From a virus: a stretch of DNA of 36,964 nt. Shown here piece after piece: positions 1 to 6,969 of this stretch. The notes below the pieces were generated by a model. The model made no database searches and was not told the DNA's origin. It saw only the letters and a list, made by a program, of their open reading frames with translations. The position numbers and the translations under genes were made by a program. The stretch covers positions 1 to 36,964 of IMG/VR virus record IMGVR_UViG_3300025674_000143, one strand, 5' to 3'. Each line of letters opens with the position of its first letter. Position 1 is the first letter of the stretch.

Positions 1-738
1 GTAGTCTTCCACTTCCTCATCGGCATCTATGCATACATGGGTCGTGAGTGGGAACTGTCATACCGCCTGGGTATGCGCCCCTGGATCTGCGTAGCATACT
101 CTGCACCTGTTGCAGCAGCATCCGCAGTCTTCCTCGTCTATCCTTTCGGTCAGGGATCTTTCTCCGATGCTATGCCTCTTGGTATCTCTGGTACTTTTAA
201 CTATATGCTTGTGTTCCAAGCAGAGCACAACATCCTTATGCATCCGTTCCACATGCTCGGTGTTGCTGGGGTATTCGGTGGATCTCTTTTCTCTGCTATG
301 CACGGATCTCTGGTTACTTCTTCGCTCGTCCGTGAGACGACTGAAAGCGAGTCCCAGAACTATGGTTACAAGTTTGGTCAAGAAGAAGAGACCTACAACA
401 TCGTCGCCGCTCACGGTTACTTCGGTCGCCTGATCTTCCAATACGCTTCCTTTAACAACTCCCGTTCGCTGCACTTCTTCTTGGCAGCATGGCCTGTTAT
501 CGGTATCTGGTTCACCGCTCTGGGTGTGTCAACCATGGCATTCAACCTGAACGGTTTCAACTTCAACCAGTCAATCCTGGATGGTCAAGGTCGTGTCCTG
601 AACACCTGGGCAGACGTTCTGAACCGCGCTGGACTGGGTATGGAAGTCATGCACGAGCGTAACGCTCACAACTTCCCTCTGGACCTGGCAGCTGCTGAGT
701 CAACTCCTGTTGCTCTGACTGCTCCTTCTATCGGTTGA
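1..738 (+). CDS. psbA: Photosystem II D1 protein, 5' truncated by window edge
   Basis: This is the C-terminal 245 residues of D1, the PSII reaction-centre subunit that binds P680, QB and the Mn cluster in the thylakoid membrane. The frame is open from base 1, corresponding to about residue 115 of D1. Key residues are visible: Tyr161 (VYPFGQG), Asp170 (SFSDAMPLG), His190 and His198 (LMHPFHMLG), His215 (SAMHG), His272 (LHFF), and His332/Glu333/His337/Asp342/Ala344 ([14 protein letters not shown]), followed by a C-terminal extension that CtpA would remove. I see no intron or frameshift. Codons are rich in C- and G-ending forms (TTC, AAC, CTG), unlike psbD downstream. In cyanophages this gene replaces photodamaged host D1 during infection. 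Confidence 0.99.
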   Translation, partial: VVFHFLIGIYAYMGREWELSYRLGMRPWICVAYSAPVAAASAVFLVYPFGQGSFSDAMPLGISGTFNYMLVFQAEHNILMHPFHMLGVAGVFGGSLFSAMHGSLVTSSLVRETTESESQNYGYKFGQEEETYNIVAAHGYFGRLIFQYASFNNSRSLHFFLAAWPVIGIWFTALGVSTMAFNLNGFNFNQSILDGQGRVLNTWADVLNRAGLGMEVMHERNAHNFPLDLAAAESTPVALTAPSIG

Positions 739-757
739 TATAAAACTTAATACCTAA

Positions 758-765
758 GATAAATA
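758..765 (+). promoter_or_regulatory. Possible T4-type late promoter motif
   Basis: GATAAATA matches the NATAAATA form of the T4-like late promoter -10 box. It lies just after psbA and directly before a terminator hairpin, 26 nt upstream of the thioredoxin-like gene. A transcript from it would start within or just after the hairpin, so it may serve the downstream gene. It is a short motif and may be chance. Confidence 0.35.
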
Positions 766-790
766 AGAGGGTCTATGACCCTCTTTTTTT
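766..790 (+). terminator. Rho-independent terminator of psbA
   Basis: GAGGGTC (767-773) pairs with GACCCTC (777-783) around a TAT loop, with an extra A-T pair at the base, followed by seven T residues. It lies 28 nt after the psbA stop. The T tract runs directly into the ATG of the next gene at 791, leaving no room for a Shine-Dalgarno site. Confidence 0.9.
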
Positions 791-1072
791 ATGCTCTACT
801 TGTTTTCTAAGAAATCTTGTGGACCCTGTATGCTGGTTGACAAGTATTTGAATTCAATCAAAGACGATCGCAAAGAACATATCACTTATATTGATCTTGA
901 AGACGTAGGTTCTACACCGTCAGAAGAGAACCTTGAACTTGCGAGAAAGTATGCTGTAACAGCAACTCCAGTTCTCATCGCTGTGGACGATGAAGGTGAG
1001 TTTGAAACCTACATTGGTGGCATGTCGATCACTCAAAATATTCGTAAAGTTTACGACAAATATGTTAAATAG
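791..1072 (+). CDS. Thioredoxin-like protein (CGPC)
   Basis: A 93-residue small thioredoxin-fold protein. The redox motif CGPC is at residues 10-13 after a short beta strand (LYLFSKKS). The cis-proline region (TATPVLIAV) is near residue 58 and a conserved glycine follows (GGMS). It is shorter than bacterial TrxA (about 108 residues) and close to the small thioredoxins and glutaredoxins of T4-like phages. Likely roles are reducing ribonucleotide reductase or redox control of host Calvin-cycle enzymes; the true partner cannot be told from sequence. The start codon abuts the T tract of the psbA terminator. No ribosome binding site is visible. Confidence 0.85.
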   Translation: MLYLFSKKSCGPCMLVDKYLNSIKDDRKEHITYIDLEDVGSTPSEENLELARKYAVTATPVLIAVDDEGEFETYIGGMSITQNIRKVYDKYVK

Positions 1073-1098
1073 TAATGTAGTTGCAAAGCAGGTTCCTA

Positions 1099-1302
1099 AT
1101 GTATCGGGAACCACATCTCCAGAAAAAGTCGGATGAATGTGCAGAGCTTTGGGTCTGGTGGAAAGAATTATTTGATAAGGATCCAAGCAGTAAAGAAGCA
1201 AAAGATGCTAGGGAAAAATGGTGTAATTGTGTTACAGAATTTGGCAAAATGGTAAGTGAGGAAGTCAAAACAAATACCAGATATCACGGTATACGCAAGT
1301 AA
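1099..1302 (+). CDS. Hypothetical protein, 67 aa
   Basis: The ATG at 1099 is preferred over an in-frame TTG at 1081 because an AGG-type ribosome binding site (1089-1091) precedes it. The product is polar and charged, with Trp-rich segment ELWVWWKELF near residues 17-26 and two cysteines (residues 12 and 42); it is probably a small helical cytosolic protein. It lies between the thioredoxin-like gene and petE in the photosynthesis block. I do not recognise a family. Confidence 0.6.
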   Translation: MYREPHLQKKSDECAELWVWWKELFDKDPSSKEAKDAREKWCNCVTEFGKMVSEEVKTNTRYHGIRK

Positions 1303-1328
1303 TAGATAGGGTAGTCGCATAGGACTTA

Positions 1329-1652
1329 ATGAAGTTCTTTTTCGCTCTACTCGCCACACTGTTCTTTTCTGCACCTGCTTGGGCTGTAGATGTTCAAATG
1401 GGATCAGGTGGTAACTTGATTTTTGACCCAGCAGAGGTTACAATATCCGCAGGTGAGTCGGTTCATTTTGTGAATAACATGCTCCCTCCTCACAATGTCA
1501 TTGTTGAGGATCATGACGAACTTTCTCACGAGGCACTCGCATTGATGCCTGGTGAAGAGTTCGATGTCACCTTCACTGAAGTAGGTGATTACACATACTG
1601 GTGTGCTCCACACAAAGGCGCTGGTATGATTGGTACTGTACACGTTGAATGA
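1329..1652 (+). CDS. petE: Plastocyanin precursor
   Basis: A 107-residue type I blue-copper protein that carries electrons from cytochrome b6f to PSI in the thylakoid lumen. The first 19 residues form a signal peptide ending in the AxA motif SAPAWA, and the mature protein starts near VDVQMGS. Copper ligands are visible as His55 (LPPHNV), Cys92, His95 and Met100 (WCAPHKGAGM). An AGGA ribosome binding site lies 5 nt before the ATG. The gene overlaps talC at its stop codon. Phage petE probably sustains electron flow around or through PSI during infection. Confidence 0.96.
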   Translation: MKFFFALLATLFFSAPAWAVDVQMGSGGNLIFDPAEVTISAGESVHFVNNMLPPHNVIVEDHDELSHEALALMPGEEFDVTFTEVGDYTYWCAPHKGAGMIGTVHVE

Positions 1653-2296
1653 TGAAAATTTTTCTTGACACAGCTGATGTGTCTGATATCCGTAAAGGGT
1701 ATGAAACTGGATTGATTGATGGCATCACAACTAATCCCACTCTGATCATGCGGAGTGGGCGCAATCCTGAAGATGTTTATCAGGAACTCATTGATATGGG
1801 TATCCCAGACATCAGCATGGAAGTAGTTGGTGATGCTAATGAAATGCTCCAAGAGGGGTTGAGACTGTCTGATAAGTTCAATGGCGCTGCGACAATCAAA
1901 GTTCCTTGTACTCCTGATGGTCTCCTTGTCTGTAAGGAACTGCACAAAGCAAAAATCCGTACTAACGTCACTCTGATTTTCTCAGTAGCACAGGCGATTC
2001 TTGCTGCGAAGGCTGGCGCAACTTACGTGTCTCCTTTCGTTGGACGCTGCAATGACAACTCTTTCAGTGGCGTTGAATTGGTTCGTGCTATCTCTGGCAC
2101 TCTTCGTACTTGTGGATCCCCTACAGAGGTCCTGGCAGCGTCTCTGAGAGACGTTCACCACGTATCACGTTGCTTCCTGTATGGTGCTGGTGTGGTTACT
2201 ATGCCACCCAAAGTCTTCTGGAAGATGTACGATCATGTACTGACTCGTGAGGGTCTTGCACAGTTTGATGCAGACTGGGCAAACGTACAAAAGTAA
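1649..2296 (+). CDS. talC: Transaldolase, small TalC/FSA type
   Basis: A 215-residue (beta/alpha)8-barrel transaldolase of the short fructose-6-phosphate aldolase class. It begins FLDTADVSDI and has the ITTNPTL motif near residues 26-32. The Schiff-base lysine is in ATIKVPCT (Lys84), and TNVTLIFS and YVSPFVGR follow. Two consecutive ATG codons (1649, 1652) overlap the petE stop; starting at 1652 gives the usual MKIFLD start. It acts in the pentose phosphate pathway, and with the CP12 gene at 25105 it would favour NADPH and ribose production over the Calvin cycle. Confidence 0.96.
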   Translation: MMKIFLDTADVSDIRKGYETGLIDGITTNPTLIMRSGRNPEDVYQELIDMGIPDISMEVVGDANEMLQEGLRLSDKFNGAATIKVPCTPDGLLVCKELHKAKIRTNVTLIFSVAQAILAAKAGATYVSPFVGRCNDNSFSGVELVRAISGTLRTCGSPTEVLAASLRDVHHVSRCFLYGAGVVTMPPKVFWKMYDHVLTREGLAQFDADWANVQK

Positions 2297-2305
2297 AAAT
2301 ACTTA

Positions 2306-2334
2306 TTGACCTACACCTAACTTTGCATTACAAT
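2306..2334 (+). promoter_or_regulatory. Sigma70-type promoter for the psbD block
   Basis: TTGACC (2306-2311) and TACAAT (2329-2334) are separated by 17 nt in the talC-2359 intergenic gap. The predicted start, near 2341, leaves about 18 nt of leader before the ATG at 2359, with no clear Shine-Dalgarno site. This should drive the 80-residue ORF and psbD together. Confidence 0.8.
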
Positions 2335-2358
2335 ATATATTAAGAATCATTAAGTTTT

Positions 2359-2601
2359 ATGGTTGGAAAACTAGATCCGGAAGAACGGGTACTTGACTCA
2401 GTTCTTCCAGAATGGTTTGCACAAACGTCCGATGATCCTTACGATCGGCATAATTATCGTCTCCATTTTAAGAATGGTAAGTCTGCAGACTTCGATGATT
2501 ATATGAATGTGCAGGCTGCTTGGTTTCAATATGAGTCTAAGTTCCTTAGTCACATTGAGATTCTTGATAAAAAGAAAACTACAGGTGGAGGTTTTAAATA
2601 G
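2359..2601 (+). CDS. Hypothetical protein upstream of psbD, 80 aa
   Basis: An acidic and aromatic-rich soluble protein with no membrane segment and a basic glycine-rich C terminus (KKKTTGGGFK). It is the first gene after a strong promoter and its stop is immediately followed by the psbD ATG, so the two genes should be translationally linked. The tight linkage suggests a role around D2 synthesis or simple leader function, but this is inference. I do not recognise a family. Confidence 0.75.
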   Translation: MVGKLDPEERVLDSVLPEWFAQTSDDPYDRHNYRLHFKNGKSADFDDYMNVQAAWFQYESKFLSHIEILDKKKTTGGGFK

Positions 2602-3663
2602 ATGGTAACATCTACTATTTCACGACAACAATATCAACGGGGTTGGTTCGATGTCCTTGATGACTGGCTTAAACGAGATCGCTTTATCTTTGTGGGTTGG
2701 TCTGGACTCCTTCTTTTTCCCACTGCTTATATGGCAATTGGTGGCTGGCTTACTGGTACAACGTTTGCTACAAGCTGGTACACCCACGGACTCGCGAGTA
2801 GTTACCTTGAGGGTGCTAATTTTCTCACAGCGGCTGTGTCAACGCCTGCTGACGCTATGGGTCATTCTCTTCTTCTACTTTGGGGTCCTGAGTCTCAGGG
2901 AGATTTCCAACGTTGGATCCAACTTGGGGGACTCTGGAATTTTGTGGCGCTCCACGGTGCCTTCGCCCTAATTGGGTTTATGTTGCGTCAGTTTGAACTT
3001 GCACGTCTCATCGGAATCCGTCCCTACAATGCAATTGCTTTTTCGGGTCCTATTGCCGTATTCGTTAGCGTATTTCTCATTTACCCACTTGGACAGTCAT
3101 CTTGGTTCTTTGCACCGTCGTTTGGCGTGGCAGCGATTTTCAGATTCCTACTATTCCTTCAGGGCTTCCATAACTGGACGCTCAACCCCTTTCACATGAT
3201 GGGTGTTGCGGGTATCTTAGGTGGAGCATTGCTCTCAGCAATTCATGGTGTGACTGTGGAGAACACTCTTTATGAAGACGGTGAACAAGCGAATACATTC
3301 AAAGCATTTGACTCAACGCAAGAGGAAGAAACTTACTCCATGGTTACGGCAAACCGTTTCTGGAGTCAGATCTTTGGGATTGCATTCTCCAACAAACGTT
3401 GGCTTCATTTCTTTATGCTATTTGTTCCTGTTATGGGACTCTGGACATCCAGCATTGGCATCATCGGTCTTGCTCTTAACCTCCGTGCTTACGATTTCGT
3501 CTCTCAGGAGATCCGCGCAGCGGAAGATCCAGAATTTGAAACGTTCTATACAAAGAACATCCTACTGAATGAGGGACTTCGTAACTGGTTAGCACCAGTC
3601 GATCAACCACATGAGAAGTTCATCTTCCCAGAAGAAGTATTGCCTAGAGGAAATGCTCTCTGA
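2602..3663 (+). CDS. psbD: Photosystem II D2 protein
   Basis: Full-length D2 at 353 residues, partner of D1 in the PSII reaction centre. The N terminus [20 protein letters not shown] is family-typical. [15 protein letters not shown] contains the redox tyrosine [12 protein letters not shown] holds the P680 histidine, and [11 protein letters not shown] and RWLHFFML hold the non-haem iron and QA-site histidines. Five membrane helices are apparent. There is no gap to the upstream ORF and a GGAGG site (2586-2590) lies before the start. Codon use is less C-rich than in psbA. Confidence 0.99.
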   Translation: MVTSTISRQQYQRGWFDVLDDWLKRDRFIFVGWSGLLLFPTAYMAIGGWLTGTTFATSWYTHGLASSYLEGANFLTAAVSTPADAMGHSLLLLWGPESQGDFQRWIQLGGLWNFVALHGAFALIGFMLRQFELARLIGIRPYNAIAFSGPIAVFVSVFLIYPLGQSSWFFAPSFGVAAIFRFLLFLQGFHNWTLNPFHMMGVAGILGGALLSAIHGVTVENTLYEDGEQANTFKAFDSTQEEETYSMVTANRFWSQIFGIAFSNKRWLHFFMLFVPVMGLWTSSIGIIGLALNLRAYDFVSQEIRAAEDPEFETFYTKNILLNEGLRNWLAPVDQPHEKFIFPEEVLPRGNAL

Positions 3664-3673
3664 CGATACTCCA

Positions 3674-3681
3674 TATAAATT
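3674..3681 (+). promoter_or_regulatory. Possible late promoter motif
   Basis: TATAAATT differs at one base from the T4 late box TATAAATA. It lies 11 nt after psbD and 14 nt before a 24-codon ORF. Short motif, uncertain. Confidence 0.3.
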
Positions 3682-3694
3682 AAGAATAATCATT

Positions 3695-3769
3695 ATGGAT
3701 ACTTGGCCTAACTTGTACCGTCCATCTAAGGATTGGAAACCACCAGTTGCCAACAAAAAGAAACCATGA
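3695..3769 (+). CDS. Possible microprotein, 24 aa
   Basis: An ATG-started ORF between psbD and its terminator, reading MDTWPNLYRPSKDWK and ending in a lysine- and proline-rich tail (VANKKKP). It has a TATAAATT motif upstream but no strong ribosome binding site. It fills the only gap between psbD and the hairpin at 3776. Its length makes chance possible. Confidence 0.4.
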   Translation: MDTWPNLYRPSKDWKPPVANKKKP

Positions 3770-3775
3770 TACACT

Positions 3776-3800
3776 CGGAGGGTTCACACCCTCCTTTTTT
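3776..3800 (+). terminator. Rho-independent terminator after psbD
   Basis: GGAGGGT (3777-3783) pairs with ACCCTCC (3788-3794) around a TCAC loop, followed by six T residues. The next ATG (3801) begins directly after the T tract, the same arrangement as at 790/791. Confidence 0.9.
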
Positions 3801-4331
3801 ATGTGGTTGACACGCATACAATTGTTATCAAGAGAAGAGTGTCAAACGATCTCTGATTTGATTTTAGAGAATGAGGAAATGGTGAAATCACTTGGTCCTG
3901 ATATTTACACAGGAACTGCAGAAAATTCTTTAACTGGTAGATTTTATCTCTTCAATTACTTAAACATTCCAGAAATCAATACGATACTGAAACCAAAACT
4001 TCAGAAACATTTTAAAGGATATATTCAGTGCTGGGCAAATACTATTAGAAAGGGTGAGTATATTAAATCTCATAGTCATTCTAATAATCCTAGAGATGAC
4101 TATCTCTGTGCAAATATATTTTTATCTGGAAATACTAAACCTGGAACAAAATATTATCTTGACAAACCTGAGACAGTTGAAAACAATCTGGGTGAGATGA
4201 TTGTATTTCACTGTCACTTGGTTCATGAAGTTCAAACTTATCAAGATGATGAAGTAAGAATTAGTATAGGAATGGATATACTTCGTGATGTTGCTGATCC
4301 AGACAACCTTGATAGATACCACATCATCTGA
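3801..4331 (+). CDS. Putative 2OG-Fe(II) oxygenase-like protein
   Basis: A 176-residue protein with the double-stranded beta-helix signature of phage 2-oxoglutarate/Fe(II) dioxygenases. A histidine-rich segment is at residues 91-95 (HSHSN), followed by ANIFLSGN, a GEMIVFHCHLVHEV strand with the distal His at 142, and an Arg at 153 (DEVRISIG) suited to bind 2-oxoglutarate. The first half of the metal triad is H-x-H or H-x-N, not H-x-D. An upstream in-frame start at 3747 is rejected because it would run through the terminator. Substrate unknown. Confidence 0.65.
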   Translation: MWLTRIQLLSREECQTISDLILENEEMVKSLGPDIYTGTAENSLTGRFYLFNYLNIPEINTILKPKLQKHFKGYIQCWANTIRKGEYIKSHSHSNNPRDDYLCANIFLSGNTKPGTKYYLDKPETVENNLGEMIVFHCHLVHEVQTYQDDEVRISIGMDILRDVADPDNLDRYHII

Positions 4332-4346
4332 TATACTAAATTGAAG

Positions 4347-4406
4347 TTTGATTCCAAAAAAGGTCGGAAAAAAATTCCGGCAAAATTTTGACCCCTTTAC
4401 TTTTTT
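4347..4406 (+). repeat. 60-nt structured intergenic repeat, copy 1
   Basis: The first 32 nt (4347-4378) are identical to 13091-13122 and the remaining 28 nt align with few changes. It contains an outer GGTC/GACC pair flanked by A and T tracts, an inner CGGAA-A5-TTCCG hairpin, a CAAAATTTTG palindrome and a T-rich end (TTTACTTTTTT). It lies between the oxygenase stop and the glutaredoxin ATG at 4411, in the same orientation as the gene. It could act as a branched terminator, an RNA processing site or a mobile element. Confidence 0.85.
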
Positions 4407-4410
4407 CAAA

Positions 4411-4644
4411 ATGTTTACAGTTTATTCAAAAGAAAATTGCCCCTTCTGTACTAAAGTAATTACAGTTCTCAAGTTGACTAAACAAGAATATGAAGTCAAA
4501 AAGTATGGGGTTGACTTTGATCGGGATGAGTTCTATGATATGTTTGGTGAGGGTAGTTCATTCCCACAAGTCAAATACCTAGAACAAAATCTTGGAGGAT
4601 CTGCTTCCACCATTAAGTTTTTAAGAGAGGAAAAATTCATCTAG
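4411..4644 (+). CDS. Glutaredoxin (NrdC-type)
   Basis: A 77-residue glutaredoxin with the dithiol motif CPFC at residues 10-13 after strand FTVYSKEN. A cis-proline segment SFPQVKY and the GG motif (NLGGSAS) that contacts glutathione follow. Size fits T4 NrdC-like glutaredoxins, which reduce phage or host ribonucleotide reductase. The ATG follows the structured repeat by 4 nt, and no Shine-Dalgarno site is seen. Confidence 0.85.
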   Translation: MFTVYSKENCPFCTKVITVLKLTKQEYEVKKYGVDFDRDEFYDMFGEGSSFPQVKYLEQNLGGSASTIKFLREEKFI

Positions 4645-4649
4645 CCCTA

Positions 4650-4657
4650 TATAAATC
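4650..4657 (+). promoter_or_regulatory. Possible late promoter motif
   Basis: TATAAATC differs in its last base from the T4 late box. It is 5 nt after the glutaredoxin stop and 19 nt before the ATG at 4677. Position is reasonable, but the match is imperfect. Confidence 0.35.
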
Positions 4658-4676
4658 GTGAACCAAAGTGGAATTA

Positions 4677-5018
4677 ATGAACGAGGAGGACTACGAAGTC
4701 GTTGAGAGGGCAGTAGATATGTCCTTTCAAGGCAAGTTCTTATTAAAATTCTATGACTATCTAAAGTATAGAAAGGCGAGAAAAATTGATGCTGATGCAT
4801 TCATTGATAGTGGGACAGCAAGTAACATTGCCTTGACTGTAGATCAATTAGAAAAATATACTTCTAAAAGATCTGATTCATACATGCGTGAAGCATATGG
4901 TTTTATCCCAAAGGCGAAAGCGAGGAAGATAAAAGAATATCTTAATTCAATTCTTGAAGATGCCCGGAGGTATAGTTATGATCGAAGACGTGGGAGGAGA
5001 AAGAAGCAAACTAAATAA
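4677..5018 (+). CDS. Hypothetical basic protein, 113 aa
   Basis: A soluble, helix-rich protein ending in a very basic tail (RRYSYDRRRGRRKKQTK), which suggests nucleic-acid or polyanion binding. A GTG at 4668 would add three residues. The gene's 3' end overlaps the ribosome binding site and first codons of the next gene, marking the start of a tight run of small genes. I do not recognise a family; the DNA-binding idea rests only on charge. Confidence 0.65.
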   Translation: MNEEDYEVVERAVDMSFQGKFLLKFYDYLKYRKARKIDADAFIDSGTASNIALTVDQLEKYTSKRSDSYMREAYGFIPKAKARKIKEYLNSILEDARRYSYDRRRGRRKKQTK

Positions 5019-5214
5019 AGCTGAATCCGATATGAATCGCGGATTCGAGTTACTACTTAGAAATAAAAAAAGGAGGAGAGTAGTCCAGCCCCCCAAAACT
5101 TTTCAAGTGAAGTTTGGAAATGCGATTACTCTCTTCGGTAGAGAGTTTCACATCTTCTTTGAATTTCATTTGAACGTCAAGAAGAAGCTCTCAGGAGGAG
5201 AGGAAAAATGTTAG
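4978..5214 (+). CDS. Hypothetical protein, 78 aa
   Basis: ATG 4978 is chosen because CGGAGG (4965-4970) sits 7 nt upstream. The protein has a basic middle (NKKRRRVVQPPK near residues 28-39) and an aromatic C-terminal half (FGREFHIFFEFHL). It overlaps the gene before by 41 nt and the gene after by 7 nt. No known family recognised. Confidence 0.65.
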   Translation: MIEDVGGERSKLNKAESDMNRGFELLLRNKKRRRVVQPPKTFQVKFGNAITLFGREFHIFFEFHLNVKKKLSGGEEKC

Positions 5215-5423
5215 CAGTAACACTGGTGTTTGGAACTTTAGTTTCCATCATGATGTTTTTTGTAGGAGGTGTGGTAGGATGGTTAGCGAAAGACCATGTT
5301 TATCAAACACAACCCATCTACACACATCCAGAGATGTTTGACGAGAATGGAAACATCCTCCCCGACGAAATTTTAGCAGTTCGATTTGAAAATGACTATG
5401 AGCCCGACGAAGACGAAGAGTGA
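5208..5423 (+). CDS. Small membrane protein, 71 aa
   Basis: One predicted membrane helix spans residues 2-26 (LAVTLVFGTLVSIMMFFVGGVVGWL), followed by a soluble acidic tail ending DYEPDEDEE. The N-terminal glycine-rich helix and lysine after it suggest an N-out or signal-anchor topology. A strong AGGAGG site (5192-5197) precedes the ATG, which overlaps the upstream stop. Role unknown; small membrane proteins are common in cyanophage accessory blocks. Confidence 0.7.
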   Translation: MLAVTLVFGTLVSIMMFFVGGVVGWLAKDHVYQTQPIYTHPEMFDENGNILPDEILAVRFENDYEPDEDEE

Positions 5424-5871
5424 GACTAAACTCCCACCCAATCCATTTATGAATGAAGTCCTTGAACTTGCTAGTAAGCAACGTTCTAAGGCAAAGAAGG
5501 CAGAGATCCTCAGAGAGTACTCCTGTGACGCCCTGAAGGCGCTTCTGATCTGGAACTACGATGATACGGTGATCTCTGTCCTCCCGCCCGGTGAGGTGCC
5601 TTACAAACCCAATGAGAACCCTCTTGGTACTGATCACTCATCCCTCCGTCGCGAGTGGAAGAACCTTTACAACTTTGTGAAGGGTGGGAATGATAGTCTT
5701 CCTTCTTTGCGTCGCGAAACCATCTTCATTCAGATTCTTGAGAGCCTTCATCCAACTGAAGCAGAAGTTCTCTGCCTCGTAAAGGACAAGCGTCTCACTG
5801 ATAAGTACAAACTTTCCCTAGACGTTATCAAGGAAGCATATCCTGATATCACATGGGGTAATCGTTCATGA
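5398..5871 (+). CDS. Conserved T4-like phage protein (DUF6433-like)
   Basis: A 157-residue soluble protein with motif ALKALLIWNYDDTVISVLPPGEVPY near residues 44-70, then LRREWKNLYNFV and RRETIFIQILESLHPTEAEVLCLVKD. These match my memory of a family found across T4-like phages, annotated DUF6433, with no assigned function. An ATG two codons upstream (5392) is an alternative start. The start overlaps the membrane-protein gene by 26 nt, and the stop overlaps the next ATG (ATGA). Confidence 0.75.
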   Translation: MSPTKTKSETKLPPNPFMNEVLELASKQRSKAKKAEILREYSCDALKALLIWNYDDTVISVLPPGEVPYKPNENPLGTDHSSLRREWKNLYNFVKGGNDSLPSLRRETIFIQILESLHPTEAEVLCLVKDKRLTDKYKLSLDVIKEAYPDITWGNRS

Positions 5872-6110
5872 AGTGGTTCTGTAAAGACTGTGATCTGGAG
5901 GTCGAGAATCGTCGCGACCTCCCAAGCAATACCTACGTAGTTGAATACAAAGACGAAGGGTCTGTAAAATACGATATTGTTCAACCACGAAAAACAATTG
6001 AAGTTTTTGACTATTACTGGGACAATTACAAGGAAAACTTGATCACTTTCTATCAAACAGAAGGTGTTGTCTCTCCCAAACTTTGGCGTGATCCTAAGGC
6101 TAAAAAATGA
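5868..6110 (+). CDS. Hypothetical protein with N-terminal CxxC, 80 aa
   Basis: The N terminus MKWFCKDCDLEVEN carries a single CxxC knuckle, as in half a zinc ribbon, but no second pair is present. The rest is acidic and aromatic (DYYWDNYKENLITFY). ATGA overlaps link it to both neighbours, so it is cotranslated in the 4.7-6.6 kb run ending with speD. Function unknown. Confidence 0.7.
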   Translation: MKWFCKDCDLEVENRRDLPSNTYVVEYKDEGSVKYDIVQPRKTIEVFDYYWDNYKENLITFYQTEGVVSPKLWRDPKAKK

Positions 6111-6307
6111 CTGACGGTTTTGGCAATGAAGAAAGTGGTGCTAAGATTGAAATTGAACTCAACAAAGAAGTAGTTCGCCGCATCACTAAAGAATATAAAA
6201 ACATCAAGAAGTACATGAAGTCTTCTCTGTATGCTGTGAAGCAAATGGACGGCACAGAGGATGTTGTTTCTAAACTTCTTAAAGAGGGTGAGGAGAATGA
6301 TGGGTAA
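6107..6307 (+). CDS. Hypothetical protein, 66 aa
   Basis: A small, charged, helical protein (IELNKEVVRRITKEYKNIKKYMKSSL) with no cysteine or membrane segment. It overlaps the previous stop by 4 nt and the speD start by 11 nt. The GAGGAG before speD (6289-6294) lies inside its 3' end. Family not recognised. Confidence 0.65.
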   Translation: MTDGFGNEESGAKIEIELNKEVVRRITKEYKNIKKYMKSSLYAVKQMDGTEDVVSKLLKEGEENDG

Positions 6308-6626
6308 ACATTATCTCCTTCAACTTTACGGAGTGGACTACGATAAACTTGATAACGAATCATACCTTCGTAATCTAATTGAAATTGCCGCTGAGACTAG
6401 TGGGGCAACTGTTATTCAAACCATCTCAAAGAAGTTTGATCCACATGGTGTTACTGCTGTCTCTCTTCTTTCCGAGAGTCATATTAGTATCCATACTTGG
6501 CCCGAAACTCGTGAGGCGGCAGTCGATATCTTCACTTGTGGCAAATGTGATCCTAAAATTGGTTGTGATGTTATGATTCAGCAACTTGAACCACAACTTC
6601 ATACACTCAGTTACATCGAAAGATAA
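6297..6626 (+). CDS. speD: S-adenosylmethionine decarboxylase proenzyme
   Basis: A 109-residue bacterial-type AdoMetDC, which makes decarboxylated SAM for polyamine synthesis. The hallmark LLSESHISIHTWPE is at residues 57-70; self-cleavage at Glu60-Ser61 would give the pyruvoyl cofactor. The catalytic Cys region FTCGKCDP follows. Two consecutive ATGs (6297, 6300) follow a strong GAGGAG-type site. Cyanophages often carry speD; polyamines may help condense DNA or stabilise PSII. Length is normal for the short class. Confidence 0.95.
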   Translation: MMGKHYLLQLYGVDYDKLDNESYLRNLIEIAAETSGATVIQTISKKFDPHGVTAVSLLSESHISIHTWPETREAAVDIFTCGKCDPKIGCDVMIQQLEPQLHTLSYIER

Positions 6627-6632
6627 TAAATA
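6625..6632 (+). promoter_or_regulatory. T4-type late promoter motif
   Basis: AATAAATA overlaps the speD stop and lies 23 nt before the ATG at 6655, a spacing seen for T4-like late promoters. It fits the NATAAATA form. Confidence 0.55.
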
Positions 6633-6654
6633 TCCTTCGAGGAGATAAAAACTT

Positions 6655-6969
6655 ATGCTATCTACCGCGTACAGACTTAGATTAGAATCTATCTGTAGAT
6701 GTATCGCCAATAAGGAACAAGTTCCACTGGAAGATATGATCTGGGCAGAGAAATTGGCGAAGGCACATACTACTGCTAGAGAATGGTTGCGTAAAGCACG
6801 TCGCCATGCGGCACAAGATATTGAAGAAGGTAGTATGGATGATTTTATGAATAAGATGGGATTAGGAGACCCCGACCCATCTAATTACAAAACGGGGTTT
6901 GATTCTGCAGATGAAATTGCAGACTGGTTCAAACAAGATAGACCTGATGATTGGAGACAACGTGACTGA
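6655..6969 (+). CDS. Conserved cyanophage hypothetical protein, 104 aa
   Basis: A helical N-terminal half (RLRLESICRCIANKEQVP..., then EWLRKARRHAAQDIEEG) and an acidic C-terminal half rich in Asp-Pro (GLGDPDPSNY...DRPDDW). A GAGGAG site (6639-6644) precedes the ATG. It has its own late promoter motif upstream. I recall similar proteins in cyanomyoviruses but no function. Confidence 0.75.
   Translation: MLSTAYRLRLESICRCIANKEQVPLEDMIWAEKLAKAHTTAREWLRKARRHAAQDIEEGSMDDFMNKMGLGDPDPSNYKTGFDSADEIADWFKQDRPDDWRQRD

Noticed and set aside
1-738. Intron or homing endonuclease in psbA
   Set aside because: Some cyanophage psbA genes have one, but the reading frame here is continuous.
1665-1693. TTGACA inside talC as a promoter
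   Set aside because: No -10 box at 16-18 nt; the bases encode the conserved FLDTA start.
3747-3800. Upstream start for the 3801 oxygenase
   Set aside because: It would run through the terminator hairpin and overlap the 24-codon ORF; the MWLTRIQ start directly after the T tract is preferred.
3807-3830. TTGACA just after ATG 3801
   Set aside because: No acceptable -10 at the right distance; it is coding sequence.
4159-4187. TTGACA with AACAAT at 17 nt inside the oxygenase gene
   Set aside because: The -10 match is poor and it lies in the middle of a coding region with no nearby gene start.
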